Of a stretch of 64,000 bases of DNA, positions 8,231 through 16,272 are shown piece after piece. Location: NCBI RefSeq assembly GCF_000332645.1, contig NZ_AMXN01000007.1, forward strand, positions 62,001 through 126,000. The letters are read 5' to 3'. This DNA is from Bacillus inaquosorum KCTC 13429 (lineage in GTDB: Bacteria; Bacillota; Bacilli; Bacillales; Bacillaceae). The first letter of the stretch is position 1, and every line of letters starts with the position of its first letter. The position numbers were made by a program, and so were the translations under genes. The notes beneath the pieces were generated by a model that saw only the letters and a list, made by a program, of their open reading frames with translations, was not told the DNA's origin and searched no databases.

Positions 8231-10015
8231 ATGGTAAAAAAAGCGGCTGAAGTACAAAAAGGCGGCGGTTTCTTAATCGAGGATGTCACATACGACCAAA
8301 TGTATACACCGGAGGATTTCACTGACGAGCATAAAATGATTGCGAAAACAACAGAGGATTACATTGAGCAAGATGTTCTCCCTCATATAGATGATATCGA
8401 AAACCATCAGTTCGAGCATTCCGTCAGGCTGTTGAAGAAAGCGGGCGAACTGGGACTGCTTGGCGCTGATGTGCCGGAGGAATACGGAGGCCTCGGTCTT
8501 GATAAAATCAGCTCGGCACTCATCACTGAAAAATTTTCGCGTGCGGGAAGCTTTTCGCTTTCTTATGGGGCGCATGTCGGCATCGGTTCCTTGCCGATCG
8601 TCTTTTTCGGATCAGAAGAACAAAAGAAAAAATATTTGCCCGGGCTCGCTTCAGGCGAAAAGATCGCGGCTTATGCATTGACTGAGCCGGGATCTGGCTC
8701 TGATGCGCTTGGAGCAAAAACAACAGCCGTGCTGAATGAAGACGGAACCCATTACGTATTAACCGGGGAAAAACAGTGGATTACCAACTCTGCCTTTGCT
8801 GATGTATTTGTCGTTTACGCTAAGGTGGACGGCGAAAAGTTCTCGGCCTTTATTGTAGAAAAAGATTTCCCGGGAGTATCCACGGGTCCGGAAGAAAAGA
8901 AAATGGGGATCAAAGGATCATCGACAAGAACCCTCATTCTGGATCAAGCTGAAGTCCCAAAAGAAAACCTGCTTGGAGAAATCGGCAAAGGGCATATCAT
9001 CGCCTTTAATATTTTAAATATCGGCCGCTACAAGCTGGCGGTTGGCACAATCGGCGCGTCTAAGCGGGTAATCGAGCTCTCTGCGGCATACGCAAATCAG
9101 CGCCGCCAATTTAAAACGCCGATTGCAGCCTTTTCGCTGACACAGGAAAAAATGGCGACAATGGCATCGAGGCTGTACGCGATGGAAAGCTCTGTGTACA
9201 GAACCGTCGGGCTGTTTGAAGACAATATGAGCCAGTTTACAGCCGAAGATCTCAAGGACGGACGGCAAATTGCCAAGTCAATTGCTGAATATGCCATCGA
9301 ATGCTCTCTGAATAAGGTATTCGGCTCTGAAACGCTTGATTATATCGTTGATGAAGGTGTGCAGATTCATGGAGGCTACGGTTTTATGCAGGAGTACGAA
9401 GTAGAAAGAGCCTATAGGGATTCAAGGATCAATCGGATTTTTGAAGGCACAAACGAAATCAACCGGTTGATCGTGCCAAGCACCTTCCTGAAAAAAGCGC
9501 TCAAAGGCGAGCTCCCTCTATTTGAAAAAGCACAATCGCTGCAGGAAGAACTCATGATGCTTATGCCTGAGGAGCCTGGCAGCGGCGTTTTAGAGCAGGA
9601 GAAATATATCGTCAAGCAAGCCAAAAAAATCGCGCTATTCGCCGCCGGCCTTGCTGCGCAAAAATACGGAAAAGCCATCGATCGCGAACAAGAAATTCTC
9701 GTAAACGTCGCGGATATCGTCAGCAATGTGTACGCAATGGAATCAGCCGTGCTCAGAACGGAAAAGGCCATTGCCGCACAAGGTGCAGAAAAAGCAGCGC
9801 AAAAGGTGCTGTATACGGAAATTTTCGTTCAGGAAGCCTTTAACGAAATTGAAGCGCACGCGAAGGAGTCCCTCATCGCAATGGAAGAAGGAGATTCACT
9901 CCGCATGATGCTTTCCGCTCTGCGCAAGCTGACGCGCGTAACGCCTAAAAACGTCATTCAGAAAAAGCGCGAAGCGGCAGCGGGCATTTTTGAAGCTGAA
10001 AAATATATTGTCTGA
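8231..10015 (+). CDS. fadE: FadE, acyl-CoA dehydrogenase
   Basis: The 594-residue protein is longer than the 380-residue classic enzyme because of an N-terminal extension and an extra helical C-terminal domain. The acyl-CoA dehydrogenase signatures are AYALTEPGSGSDALG near residue 150 and QIHGGYGFMQEYEVERAYRD near 385, the latter followed by FEGTNEINR, which carries the flavin- and substrate-binding end of the active site. It performs the first, FAD-dependent oxidation of beta-oxidation. The ATG at 8231 has AAGGGGGAA upstream; an in-frame ATG at 8210 lies inside fadA and lacks such a site. A terminator follows. Confidence 0.95.
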   Translation: MVKKAAEVQKGGGFLIEDVTYDQMYTPEDFTDEHKMIAKTTEDYIEQDVLPHIDDIENHQFEHSVRLLKKAGELGLLGADVPEEYGGLGLDKISSALITEKFSRAGSFSLSYGAHVGIGSLPIVFFGSEEQKKKYLPGLASGEKIAAYALTEPGSGSDALGAKTTAVLNEDGTHYVLTGEKQWITNSAFADVFVVYAKVDGEKFSAFIVEKDFPGVSTGPEEKKMGIKGSSTRTLILDQAEVPKENLLGEIGKGHIIAFNILNIGRYKLAVGTIGASKRVIELSAAYANQRRQFKTPIAAFSLTQEKMATMASRLYAMESSVYRTVGLFEDNMSQFTAEDLKDGRQIAKSIAEYAIECSLNKVFGSETLDYIVDEGVQIHGGYGFMQEYEVERAYRDSRINRIFEGTNEINRLIVPSTFLKKALKGELPLFEKAQSLQEELMMLMPEEPGSGVLEQEKYIVKQAKKIALFAAGLAAQKYGKAIDREQEILVNVADIVSNVYAMESAVLRTEKAIAAQGAEKAAQKVLYTEIFVQEAFNEIEAHAKESLIAMEEGDSLRMMLSALRKLTRVTPKNVIQKKREAAAGIFEAEKYIV

Positions 10016-10021
10016 TTGCCC

Positions 10022-10051
10022 AAGAGCTCCGCATGTGCGGAGCTTTTTTTA
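10022..10051 (+). terminator. fadNAE terminator
   Basis: AGCTCCGCA / TGCGGAGCT forms a short-loop stem followed by TTTTTTT, directly after fadE. Confidence 0.9.
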
Positions 10052-10124
10052 AGAAGCACCGTTTTAGGTTTTTAAAACAAACTGTGTTAAAATAACCTCG
10101 ATTATTTTATTGAGGGGGAAGAAG

Positions 10125-10481
10125 ATGTCGTTAACTTTTTACTGGTACCCTAAATGCGGAACGTGCCGCAAAGCAAAGAAATGGCTTGAAGAGCATGGGA
10201 AAGAAATAAACGAAATACATATTGCAGAGCAGCCTCCAAGCAAAGAAGAACTAAAAGCGATTTATGAAAAAAGCGGGCTGGATCTCAAGAAATTTTTCAA
10301 CACGAGCGGCATGAAATACCGCGAGCTGAATCTCAAGGAAAAGCTGTATCATATGTCGGAGGATGAACAGCTTGAACTGCTGGCTTCAGACGGAATGCTG
10401 ATCAAACGCCCGCTTACAACAGACGGCGAAAAAGTGACAGTTGGTTTTAAAGAAGAGCAATTTGAAGAAAACTGGGCTTAA
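10125..10481 (+). CDS. yusI: YusI, ArsC/Spx-like thioredoxin-fold protein
   Basis: The protein has 118 residues and begins MSLTFYWYPKCGTCRKAKKWL. The CxxC motif CGTC at the end of the first strand and the later LIKRPLTTDG motif are diagnostic of the Spx/ArsC/YffB family. In Spx the second half binds RNA polymerase, but YusI is closer to the arsenate-reductase-like branch and its partner is not known. The ATG at 10125 has GAGGGGGAAG in front. It lies upstream of gcvH, possibly in the same transcript. Confidence 0.85.
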   Translation: MSLTFYWYPKCGTCRKAKKWLEEHGKEINEIHIAEQPPSKEELKAIYEKSGLDLKKFFNTSGMKYRELNLKEKLYHMSEDEQLELLASDGMLIKRPLTTDGEKVTVGFKEEQFEENWA

Positions 10482-10547
10482 TGTAAATTTTTTTCGAAAA
10501 GTGTGGTATCTTCTTATTGTAGTGCTGTAAAAAATGGAGGGATTCAA

Positions 10548-10931
10548 TTGAGCATACCTAAAGATTTGCGTTACTCAGGAGAACACGAGTGGGTAAAAGT
10601 TGAAGGAGAAAAAGCCAGAATCGGGATTACGCATTTTGCCCAGTCCGAGCTAGGCGACATCGTGTTTGTCGAACTTCCTGAAGTTGGCGCTGAAATCAAA
10701 GCGGACGAGCCATTCGGCAGTGTTGAATCCGTTAAAACGGTATCTGAGCTTTATGCACCGATTAACGGAACTGTTGTAGAAGTAAACGAAGATCTTGATG
10801 ACAGTCCGGAATTCGTTAACGAATCTCCGTACGAAAAAGCATGGATGATCGTCGTTGAGCCGTCTGACGCTTCTGAAATTGAAAAACTGATGACAGCAGA
10901 GCAATACGAAGAGATGACACAAGAAGACTAA
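10548..10931 (+). CDS. gcvH: GcvH, glycine cleavage system H protein
   Basis: The protein is 127 residues with the lipoyl-domain fold. The lipoylated Lys lies in [16 protein letters not shown] near residue 63, in the canonical position, and [13 protein letters not shown] marks the C-terminal hammerhead strand. It shuttles the methylamine arm between the P, T and L proteins. In Bacillus it is also the obligatory first acceptor of octanoate in lipoate assembly, before relay to 2-oxoacid dehydrogenases. The start is the TTG at 10548, preceded by ATGGAGGGATT; family proteins begin just there ([15 protein letters not shown]). Confidence 0.96.
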   Translation: MSIPKDLRYSGEHEWVKVEGEKARIGITHFAQSELGDIVFVELPEVGAEIKADEPFGSVESVKTVSELYAPINGTVVEVNEDLDDSPEFVNESPYEKAWMIVVEPSDASEIEKLMTAEQYEEMTQED

Positions 10932-10986
10932 AACAGGATAGCTGTAAAGGCAATTGGACACGCTAACGTTATGGGAGGTGTCCAAT

Positions 10987-11223
10987 ATGGCTTTCAGCAA
11001 ACAAAAGCTCGATGTTACCAATGATGTGACAGGCCGCTTTCAAAATGGCCGGCTCTCGTTATATCATGATAATGAGATGATCGGCCAAATGACAAGCATG
11101 GATGAATATGAGCTAAAATCCGGTTATTCCTTTGAAAATGAGAAATTTTATAAGACAGCCGATGTGGTCTCGGGAAACGACGAAAAATATGTGGATTGTG
11201 ACTACGAAAACGGCTGGTGTTAA
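10987..11223 (+). CDS. yusG: YusG, conserved small protein
   Basis: The protein has 78 residues and begins MAFSKQKLDVTNDVTGRFQN. It is acidic and soluble, rich in Asp/Glu/Tyr, with no signal peptide or membrane segment. A GGGAGGTG ribosome binding site fixes the ATG at 10987. It sits between gcvH and yusF in a run of same-strand genes. No characterised domain is recognisable and no function is assigned. Confidence 0.75.
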   Translation: MAFSKQKLDVTNDVTGRFQNGRLSLYHDNEMIGQMTSMDEYELKSGYSFENEKFYKTADVVSGNDEKYVDCDYENGWC

Positions 11224-11293
11224 TGTGGCGGTGAATTTCACTGCCTTCTTTTACAATCTGAACGTTTCAAATTTGACGCGGCAGGTGAAGAAG

Positions 11294-11662
11294 ATGAAGA
11301 TGGAAGAGCTGGAAAAGGTTATGATTGTCGAAGGGAAATCAGATAAAGAGAAAATCGAAAGCGTCCTGAATGAACCAATGCGCATTATCTGCACAAACGG
11401 AACAATCAGCCAACTGAAGCTTGAGGAATTGGCTGACGAGCTTTACGATAAAGACGTCTACATATTAGTTGATGCTGATGAATCAGGCGAGAAATTGAGA
11501 AAACAGCTGAAAAGAGAATTTAACGAAGCCTGCCATTTGCATATCGACAGAGCCTATAAGGAAGTGGCGGCTGCGCCCAGACACCATGTCGCCGCTGTAT
11601 TGCTGCGCGCGAATTTGAATGTCCATACTATTTTTCTTGAAAGAAAGTCCCGAGGTGTATAG
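11294..11662 (+). CDS. yusF: YusF, TOPRIM-domain protein
   Basis: The reading frame gives 122 residues from the ATG at 11294, which has CAGGTGAA upstream; a GTG at 11225 would add 23 residues but has no ribosome binding site. The fold is TOPRIM: EKVMIVEGKSDKEK supplies the catalytic Glu and VYILVDADESGEKLR the DxD motif, as in RNase M5 and small primase-like nucleases. Short TOPRIM proteins of this kind cleave or bind nucleic acid with Mg2+. The substrate is unknown. yusE follows after one base, so the two are co-translated. Confidence 0.82.
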   Translation: MKMEELEKVMIVEGKSDKEKIESVLNEPMRIICTNGTISQLKLEELADELYDKDVYILVDADESGEKLRKQLKREFNEACHLHIDRAYKEVAAAPRHHVAAVLLRANLNVHTIFLERKSRGV

Positions 11663-11663
11663 C

Positions 11664-11984
11664 ATGAAAGAACTCCAAGAACACGAGCTTGAGCACATTG
11701 CTGATGATGTGTATCTCCTATATTTATATACTCCGTTTTGCGGCACCTGCCAGCTTGCAAGCAAAATGCTGACAGTGGTGAAAGAAATGCTGCCCGATGT
11801 CGCCTTCTATAAAAACAATGTCAATTACTCTCCGACATTCGCAAAAGCGTATCAAATTGAAAGTGTCCCTTGTTTTCTGCTGTTTAAAGGCGGAAAAGTG
11901 GTCGAAAGGGGATATGCGTTTCATTCCGTTTCTTATTTATATGAGCTGATCAAACAAAAATCATCTTCCGCATCCCATTTATGA
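11664..11984 (+). CDS. yusE: YusE, thioredoxin-like protein
   Basis: The 106-residue protein has the thioredoxin fold with the active-site CxxC in YLYTPFCGTCQLASKM and the cis-Pro strand in IESVPCFLLFKGGKVVERGY. The CGTC pair replaces the CGPC of housekeeping thioredoxin, which usually means a different redox potential or partner. There is no signal peptide, so it acts in the cytoplasm. The ATG at 11664 has GAGGTG upstream within the end of yusF. Confidence 0.87.
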   Translation: MKELQEHELEHIADDVYLLYLYTPFCGTCQLASKMLTVVKEMLPDVAFYKNNVNYSPTFAKAYQIESVPCFLLFKGGKVVERGYAFHSVSYLYELIKQKSSSASHL

Positions 11985-12091
11985 CATATTTCTCAACACA
12001 TTTCAATGAAATTGTCGTTCGTTTTATAAAGGGGTTCTTGCGCCAGAAAGAGAAATGTGTATGTATGACCAACAAATAGGAGGTTGTACAT

Positions 12092-12436
12092 ATGGAGAAA
12101 GCGGAAGTTTTAGAAGATGAGTATCAGCATCTGTTTTTAAAACCCCTTTTGAACGCTTCAACATTGCTCATTACCTTCCAAGGAGAAACAGAAGCCTTAA
12201 CCGTCTCAATAAACGAACAGGGAGAAATGAAAAAAATTTCTCCGCCCCAAACGTCCAACCTGACCTTTTACGGAAACCAAGCAGAAATCATTCATTTATT
12301 GCACGGAGACATTTCCCTTCAGCACCTGATCCAGAGCGGAAGACTAAAAGTGAAGGGGTCATTCAGAGCCCTGTTAAAACTAGAAGCCATTCTCTGGCTG
12401 ACAAATGGATTTTTTCAGAGGATTTTGAAAAATTAA
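12092..12436 (+). CDS. yusD: YusD, SCP2-like lipid-binding domain protein
   Basis: The protein has 114 residues. The second half, SNLTFYGNQAEIIHLLHGDISLQHLIQSGRLKVKGSFRALLKLE, has the form of an SCP2 sterol-carrier domain: a strand, the loop with a threshold helix, then a G-x-L-K-V-K-G strand and a terminal helix. Such proteins bind fatty acyl or other lipids in a hydrophobic tunnel. The ribosome binding site is TAGGAGG. It precedes the metNPQ riboswitch but is a separate unit. The ligand is not known. Confidence 0.7.
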   Translation: MEKAEVLEDEYQHLFLKPLLNASTLLITFQGETEALTVSINEQGEMKKISPPQTSNLTFYGNQAEIIHLLHGDISLQHLIQSGRLKVKGSFRALLKLEAILWLTNGFFQRILKN

Positions 12437-12483
12437 AAAATAGGAAATTATTATAATAGTAAAAGTTGACATCATTTATTTTA

Positions 12484-12513
12484 TTGACATTTAATCATTC
12501 GCCATGCTATTCT
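12484..12513 (+). promoter_or_regulatory. Promoter of the metNPQ operon
   Basis: TTGACA and TATTCT are separated by 18 bases, with a TG one base before the -10 hexamer (extended -10). It lies 38 bases before the S-box aptamer. Confidence 0.7.
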
Positions 12514-12550
12514 ACATTAAGAATTTCCGGACGAAAAAGACTATATATTT

Positions 12551-12712
12551 CTCTTATCAAGAGAGGTGGAGGGAAGTGCCCTATGAAGCCCGGCAACCAT
12601 CAACGCTGTTGAAATGGTGCCAATTCACACGAAGCGTTCAGCTTTGAAAGATGAGAGAAAGGCATTTTTATATAAGCCTTTCTGCTCAAGTGTGCAGAAA
12701 GGCTTTTCTTTT
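12551..12712 (+). promoter_or_regulatory. SAM-I riboswitch (S-box) with terminator, metN leader
   Basis: The aptamer runs from CTCTTATCAAGAG (P1/P2 start) through GGTGGAGGGAAGTGCCCTATGAAGCCCGGCAACC, the nearly invariant S-box core, to GATGAGAG, which closes P1 with CTCTTATC. A long terminator follows: AAGCCTTTCTGC and GCAGAAAGGCTT enclose eight bases and are followed by TTTTCTTTT (12674-12712). When S-adenosylmethionine is bound the terminator forms and metNPQ is off; when it is scarce an antiterminator forms and the importer is made. Confidence 0.97.
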
Positions 12713-12763
12713 GCAGAAAAACCCGGAAGATTTCTTAGAATAGTGTTAAGGCAGGTGATTGCT

Positions 12764-13789
12764 TTGATCAATCTTCAAAATGTTTCAAAAGTTTATAAGT
12801 CGAAACATGGAGATGTCAATGCTGTCCAAAATGTCTCGCTTTCCATTAAAAAAGGTGAGATTTTTGGAATTATAGGATATAGCGGAGCTGGTAAAAGTTC
12901 CTTAATCCGTCTGCTGAACGGCCTTGAGAAACCAACCTCAGGAACCGTGGAAGTGGCGGGAACCAAGATTAATGAAGTAAACGGACGCGGTTTAAGAAAA
13001 GCACGCCATGAAATCAGTATGATTTTCCAGCATTTCAATTTGCTTTGGTCGCGGACCGTCAGAGATAATATCATGTTTCCTTTAGAAATTGCCGGGGTGA
13101 AAAAGAGCGAGCGGATCAAGCGCGCCAATGAACTGATTAAACTGGTAGGTTTAGAAGGAAAAGAAAAATCTTACCCGTCTCAGCTGAGCGGCGGGCAAAA
13201 GCAGCGTGTCGGGATCGCCAGAGCGCTTGCAAACAATCCGAAGGTACTCCTTTGTGATGAAGCGACATCAGCATTAGATCCGCAGACGACAGATTCAATT
13301 TTGGATTTGTTGTCCGATATTAATGAAAGACTCGGTTTGACGATTGTGCTGATCACACACGAAATGCATGTGATCCGCAAAATCTGCAACAGAGTCGCTG
13401 TCATGGAAAACGGAAAGGTTGTTGAAGAAGGCGAAGTTCTCGATGTCTTCAAAAATCCGAAGGAAGAAATGACAAAACGATTTGTTCAGCAGGTGACAGA
13501 ACCGGAAGAAACGAAAGAAACGCTTCAGCACCTTCTTGATGAAACAGCATCAGGAAAAACGGTTCAGCTCACATTTGTCGGCGATTCAGCTGAACAGCCT
13601 CTGATTACAGAGATGATCAGAAACTTTAATATCAGTGTCAATATTCTGCAAGGGAAAATCTCGCAGACGAAGGATGGGGCGTACGGTTCACTTTTCATCC
13701 ACATTGACGGAGACGAGGAAGAAGTACACAACGTGATCCGGTTTATTAATGACAAACAGGTGAAAGCAGAGGTGATCACGAATGTTTGA
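12764..13789 (+). CDS. metN: MetN, methionine ABC importer ATPase
   Basis: The 341-residue protein has Walker A GYSGAGKSS near residue 40, the ABC signature LSGGQKQR, Walker B VLLCDEATSALD and the switch His in VLITHEMHV. The last 80 residues (FVGDSAEQPLITEMIRNFN onward) form the NIL domain, which binds methionine and shuts transport off by trans-inhibition. The TTG at 12764 is taken as start, since it has AAGGCAGGTG upstream and gives the known MetN length; an ATG frame further upstream runs through the riboswitch. The gene overlaps metP by 8 bases. Confidence 0.96.
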   Translation: MINLQNVSKVYKSKHGDVNAVQNVSLSIKKGEIFGIIGYSGAGKSSLIRLLNGLEKPTSGTVEVAGTKINEVNGRGLRKARHEISMIFQHFNLLWSRTVRDNIMFPLEIAGVKKSERIKRANELIKLVGLEGKEKSYPSQLSGGQKQRVGIARALANNPKVLLCDEATSALDPQTTDSILDLLSDINERLGLTIVLITHEMHVIRKICNRVAVMENGKVVEEGEVLDVFKNPKEEMTKRFVQQVTEPEETKETLQHLLDETASGKTVQLTFVGDSAEQPLITEMIRNFNISVNILQGKISQTKDGAYGSLFIHIDGDEEEVHNVIRFINDKQVKAEVITNV

Positions 13790-14450
13790 AAAATACTTCC
13801 CGAACGTTGATTTAACTGAATTGTGGAATGCGACATATGAAACACTTTATATGACGCTGATCTCTTTACTGTTTGCCTTTGTCATCGGGGTGATCCTCGG
13901 TTTGCTGCTCTTCCTGACAAGCAAAGGGAGCCTTTGGCAGAATAAAGCGGTCAACTCTGTAATTGCGGCCATTGTCAACATATTCAGATCGATTCCGTTC
14001 CTCATTTTAATTATTTTATTGCTAGGGTTTACGAAGTTTTTAGTCGGCACCATCTTAGGGCCAAATGCCGCATTGCCGGCCTTGGTTATCGGCTCTGCAC
14101 CGTTTTACGCGCGTCTTGCTGAAATCGCGCTTCGCGAGGTGGATAAAGGTGTTATTGAAGCCGCTAAATCAATGGGCGCTAAAACGTCTACAATTATTTT
14201 CAAAGTGCTGCTTCCGGAGTCGATGCCGGCTCTGATTTCTGGTATTACGGTTACGGCCATCGCATTGATCGGCTCAACGGCAATTGCCGGTGCCATCGGT
14301 TCAGGAGGCCTTGGAAACCTTGCGTACGTAGAAGGCTATCAATCTAATAATACTGATGTTACCTTCGTTGCTACTGTGTTTATTTTAATCATCGTATTTA
14401 TTATTCAAATCATCGGTGATGTCATAACAAATATTATAGACAAACGATAA
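13782..14450 (+). CDS. metP: MetP, methionine ABC importer permease
   Basis: The 222-residue membrane protein has five or more hydrophobic segments and the ABC permease EAA loop EAAKSMGAKTSTIIFKVLLPESMPAL near residue 130, which contacts MetN. Its size and the SAIAGAIGSGGLGNLAYVEGYQ-type ending are as in MetI-type permeases. Overlap with metN and a 13-base gap to metQ show translational coupling in the S-box operon. Confidence 0.96.
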   Translation: MFEKYFPNVDLTELWNATYETLYMTLISLLFAFVIGVILGLLLFLTSKGSLWQNKAVNSVIAAIVNIFRSIPFLILIILLLGFTKFLVGTILGPNAALPALVIGSAPFYARLAEIALREVDKGVIEAAKSMGAKTSTIIFKVLLPESMPALISGITVTAIALIGSTAIAGAIGSGGLGNLAYVEGYQSNNTDVTFVATVFILIIVFIIQIIGDVITNIIDKR

Positions 14451-14463
14451 GGGAGGATTTACA

Positions 14464-15288
14464 TTGAAAAAGCTATTTTTGGGTGCATTATTGCTTGTAT
14501 TTGCAGGAGTTATGGCTGCCTGCGGTTCGAATAACGGCGCTGAATCCGGCAAGAAAGAAATTGTCGTTGCGGCAACAAAAACACCGCATGCGGAAATTTT
14601 AAAAGAAGCTGAACCACTGCTGAAAGAAAAAGGCTACACGCTGAAAGTGAAAGTGCTTAGTGATTACAAGATGTACAACAAAGCTTTATCTGATAAAGAA
14701 GTGGATGCGAACTACTTCCAGCACATTCCTTACCTTGAGCAAGAAATGAAAGAAAACACAGATTACAAACTTGTGAATGCCGGAGCTGTTCACTTAGAGC
14801 CATTCGGTATTTACTCTAAAAAATACAAATCATTAAAAGACCTTCCAGACGGTGCGACAATTATCCTGACAAACAACGTTGCTGAACAAGGTCGTATGCT
14901 TGCAATGCTTGAAAACGCAGGATTAATCACACTTGATTCTAAAGTGGAAGCAGTTGACGCAACTTTGAAAGACATTAAGAAAAACCCGAAAAACCTTGAG
15001 TTCAAAAAAGTAGCGCCTGAATTAACGGCAAAAGCATATGATAACAAAGAAGGAGACGCGGTCTTCATCAATGTAAACTATGCGATCCAAAATAAATTAA
15101 ATCCTAAAAAAGACGCGATTGAAGTAGAATCAACGAAAAACAACCCATACGCTAACATCGTCGCAGTAAGAAAAGGCGAAGAAGATTCTGCAAAAATCAA
15201 AGCGCTGATGGAAGTTCTTCACTCTAAAGAGATCAAAGACTTCATCGACAAAAAATACGACGGAGCTGTGCTTCCTGTATCTGAATAA
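14464..15288 (+). CDS. metQ: MetQ, methionine-binding lipoprotein
   Basis: The 274-residue protein has a lipoprotein signal peptide with lipobox GVMAAC, so Cys20 is lipidated and the protein is anchored outside the membrane. The NlpA/MetQ family motifs are VVAATKTPHAEIL after the lipobox, VDANYFQHIPYLEQ and LEPFGIYSKKYKSL. It delivers D- or L-methionine to MetP/MetN. The start is a TTG with AAGGGAGGAT upstream. A terminator follows. Confidence 0.96.
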   Translation: MKKLFLGALLLVFAGVMAACGSNNGAESGKKEIVVAATKTPHAEILKEAEPLLKEKGYTLKVKVLSDYKMYNKALSDKEVDANYFQHIPYLEQEMKENTDYKLVNAGAVHLEPFGIYSKKYKSLKDLPDGATIILTNNVAEQGRMLAMLENAGLITLDSKVEAVDATLKDIKKNPKNLEFKKVAPELTAKAYDNKEGDAVFINVNYAIQNKLNPKKDAIEVESTKNNPYANIVAVRKGEEDSAKIKALMEVLHSKEIKDFIDKKYDGAVLPVSE

Positions 15289-15294
15289 GACTGC

Positions 15295-15325
15295 AACCCC
15301 GGATGAGAAATCCGGGGTTTTTTTC
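15295..15325 (+). terminator. metNPQ terminator
   Basis: AACCCCGGAT / ATCCGGGGTT encloses a short loop and is followed by TTTTTT. Confidence 0.9.
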
Positions 15326-15387
15326 GGGTATTTTCCTAAAAGCTGTTCATAATAAAAAGGAATGTTAAACAGATGGAGGGATTTTCT

Positions 15388-15750
15388 TTGAATCAAGACA
15401 GAGGAAGCATGCAGGACGCGCTAAAACAGTATAAATTAGGTTTAGGCACATTTGAACAAAAGATGCCGCTGATGGGAAGAAAGTTTAACGAGTTTACTGA
15501 ACAATGCTTTGCCGGCAATTCTCTGACTGAAAGAGAAAAACAGCTGATCGCCCTCGGAATCGCCATCAATGCCCAGGATGAATATTGCATGATCTATCAC
15601 ACAAAAGGCTGTCTTGATGAGGGAGCGACAGAAGAAAACATTCTCGAAGCCGTCAGTGTTGCAGCGGCATTTGGAGGCGGCGCGGCTCTAAGCCAAGGCG
15701 TGACAGTCGTCCAGCAGTGCATAGAGGAATTCGGAAACACCACGCATTAA
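15388..15750 (+). CDS. yurZ: YurZ, carboxymuconolactone decarboxylase-family protein
   Basis: The protein is 120 residues from the TTG at 15388, which is placed correctly behind ATGGAGGG. The CMD/AhpD-like fold is shown by [53 protein letters not shown]. The motif E-Y-C-x-x-x-H has a Cys and His but not the second Cys of the AhpD CxxC pair, so peroxidase-reductase activity of the AhpD type is unlikely. Its reaction is not known. Confidence 0.82.
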   Translation: MNQDRGSMQDALKQYKLGLGTFEQKMPLMGRKFNEFTEQCFAGNSLTEREKQLIALGIAINAQDEYCMIYHTKGCLDEGATEENILEAVSVAAAFGGGAALSQGVTVVQQCIEEFGNTTH

Positions 15751-16180
15751 GAGAAGGAATATTCCGAAAAACCATTCTCATTTGATCTAAAAGGATGCTT
15801 TCGTCTCATCTGCCGCTATTTCGAGCCATATCCTTTTTGCGGCATCCATCTCAGCGCTGATACAATTGAAGCAAATATATGAAGGGATTGATTCATTATT
15901 TGCAGCAGCCAGGACAGACTGGACCTCGATTATACGTCAGAAATGGAAAAAGCGATGCAGCTGTCTCACGGAATTGGATACGAGGAATACGGACGCCGGC
16001 TGGAAACAAGAATGAAAGTAGAGCGGCAGAGAGAGCTTGATTATGAAAAAAGCAAGCGAATTTCTGCGGGAGCTTATTGAGAAAATCAATCTTTAAAAAA
16101 GGGTGGGAATCCACTCTTTTTCTTTTTCAATCGCTTTAATAAAGTGCCGATCTTTGTTAAACTTGAGGAATGTGCAAGAC
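15751..16180. other. Intergenic stretch with a probably decayed small reading frame
   Basis: No gene with a ribosome binding site is found between yurZ and the suf promoter. A plus-strand open frame 15892-16080 has protein-like composition (YTSEMEKAMQLSHGIGYEEYG, then KVERQRELDYEKSKR, ending AGAY) but has no start codon. In another frame an ATG at 15880 yields an unconvincing Arg-rich peptide. I read it as a degraded helical small protein. An imperfect hairpin with a T-rich tail (about 16096-16130, GGGTGG ... CCACTC) may terminate it. Confidence 0.35.
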
Positions 16181-16191
16181 ACGATAAAAAG

Positions 16192-16220
16192 TTGTATTTA
16201 CTTTTCATTTGTTATAAAAT
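16192..16220 (+). promoter_or_regulatory. Sigma-A-type promoter of the suf operon
   Basis: TTGTAT and TAAAAT are separated by 17 bases, about 50 bases upstream of the sufC start codon. Confidence 0.65.
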
Positions 16221-16241
16221 TAGAATGAGAATAAATTGAGA

Positions 16242-16252
16242 ATAATGATTAT
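16242..16252. promoter_or_regulatory. ATAAT-G-ATTAT palindrome in the suf leader
   Basis: A perfect 5-1-5 palindrome lies between the -10 element and the sufC ribosome binding site. It is the core of the 7-1-7 sites bound by Fur, Zur and PerR in Bacillus (TGATAATnATTATCA for Fur); the outer positions here (GA and AT) differ. Metal or peroxide control of suf through this site is inference. Confidence 0.35.
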
Positions 16253-16272
16253 ATATTTTTGGAGGTATAGAT

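Noticed and set aside
12614..12763. ATG at 12614 as the metN start
   Set aside because: It would place 50 extra residues across the S-box aptamer and its terminator. The TTG at 12764 has a ribosome binding site and gives the proper length.
15880..16041. ATG-initiated 53-codon peptide after yurZ
   Set aside because: It starts well, but the composition changes to Arg/Asn-rich nonsense, while a different frame of the same DNA is protein-like. It is treated as a decayed frame, not as a gene.
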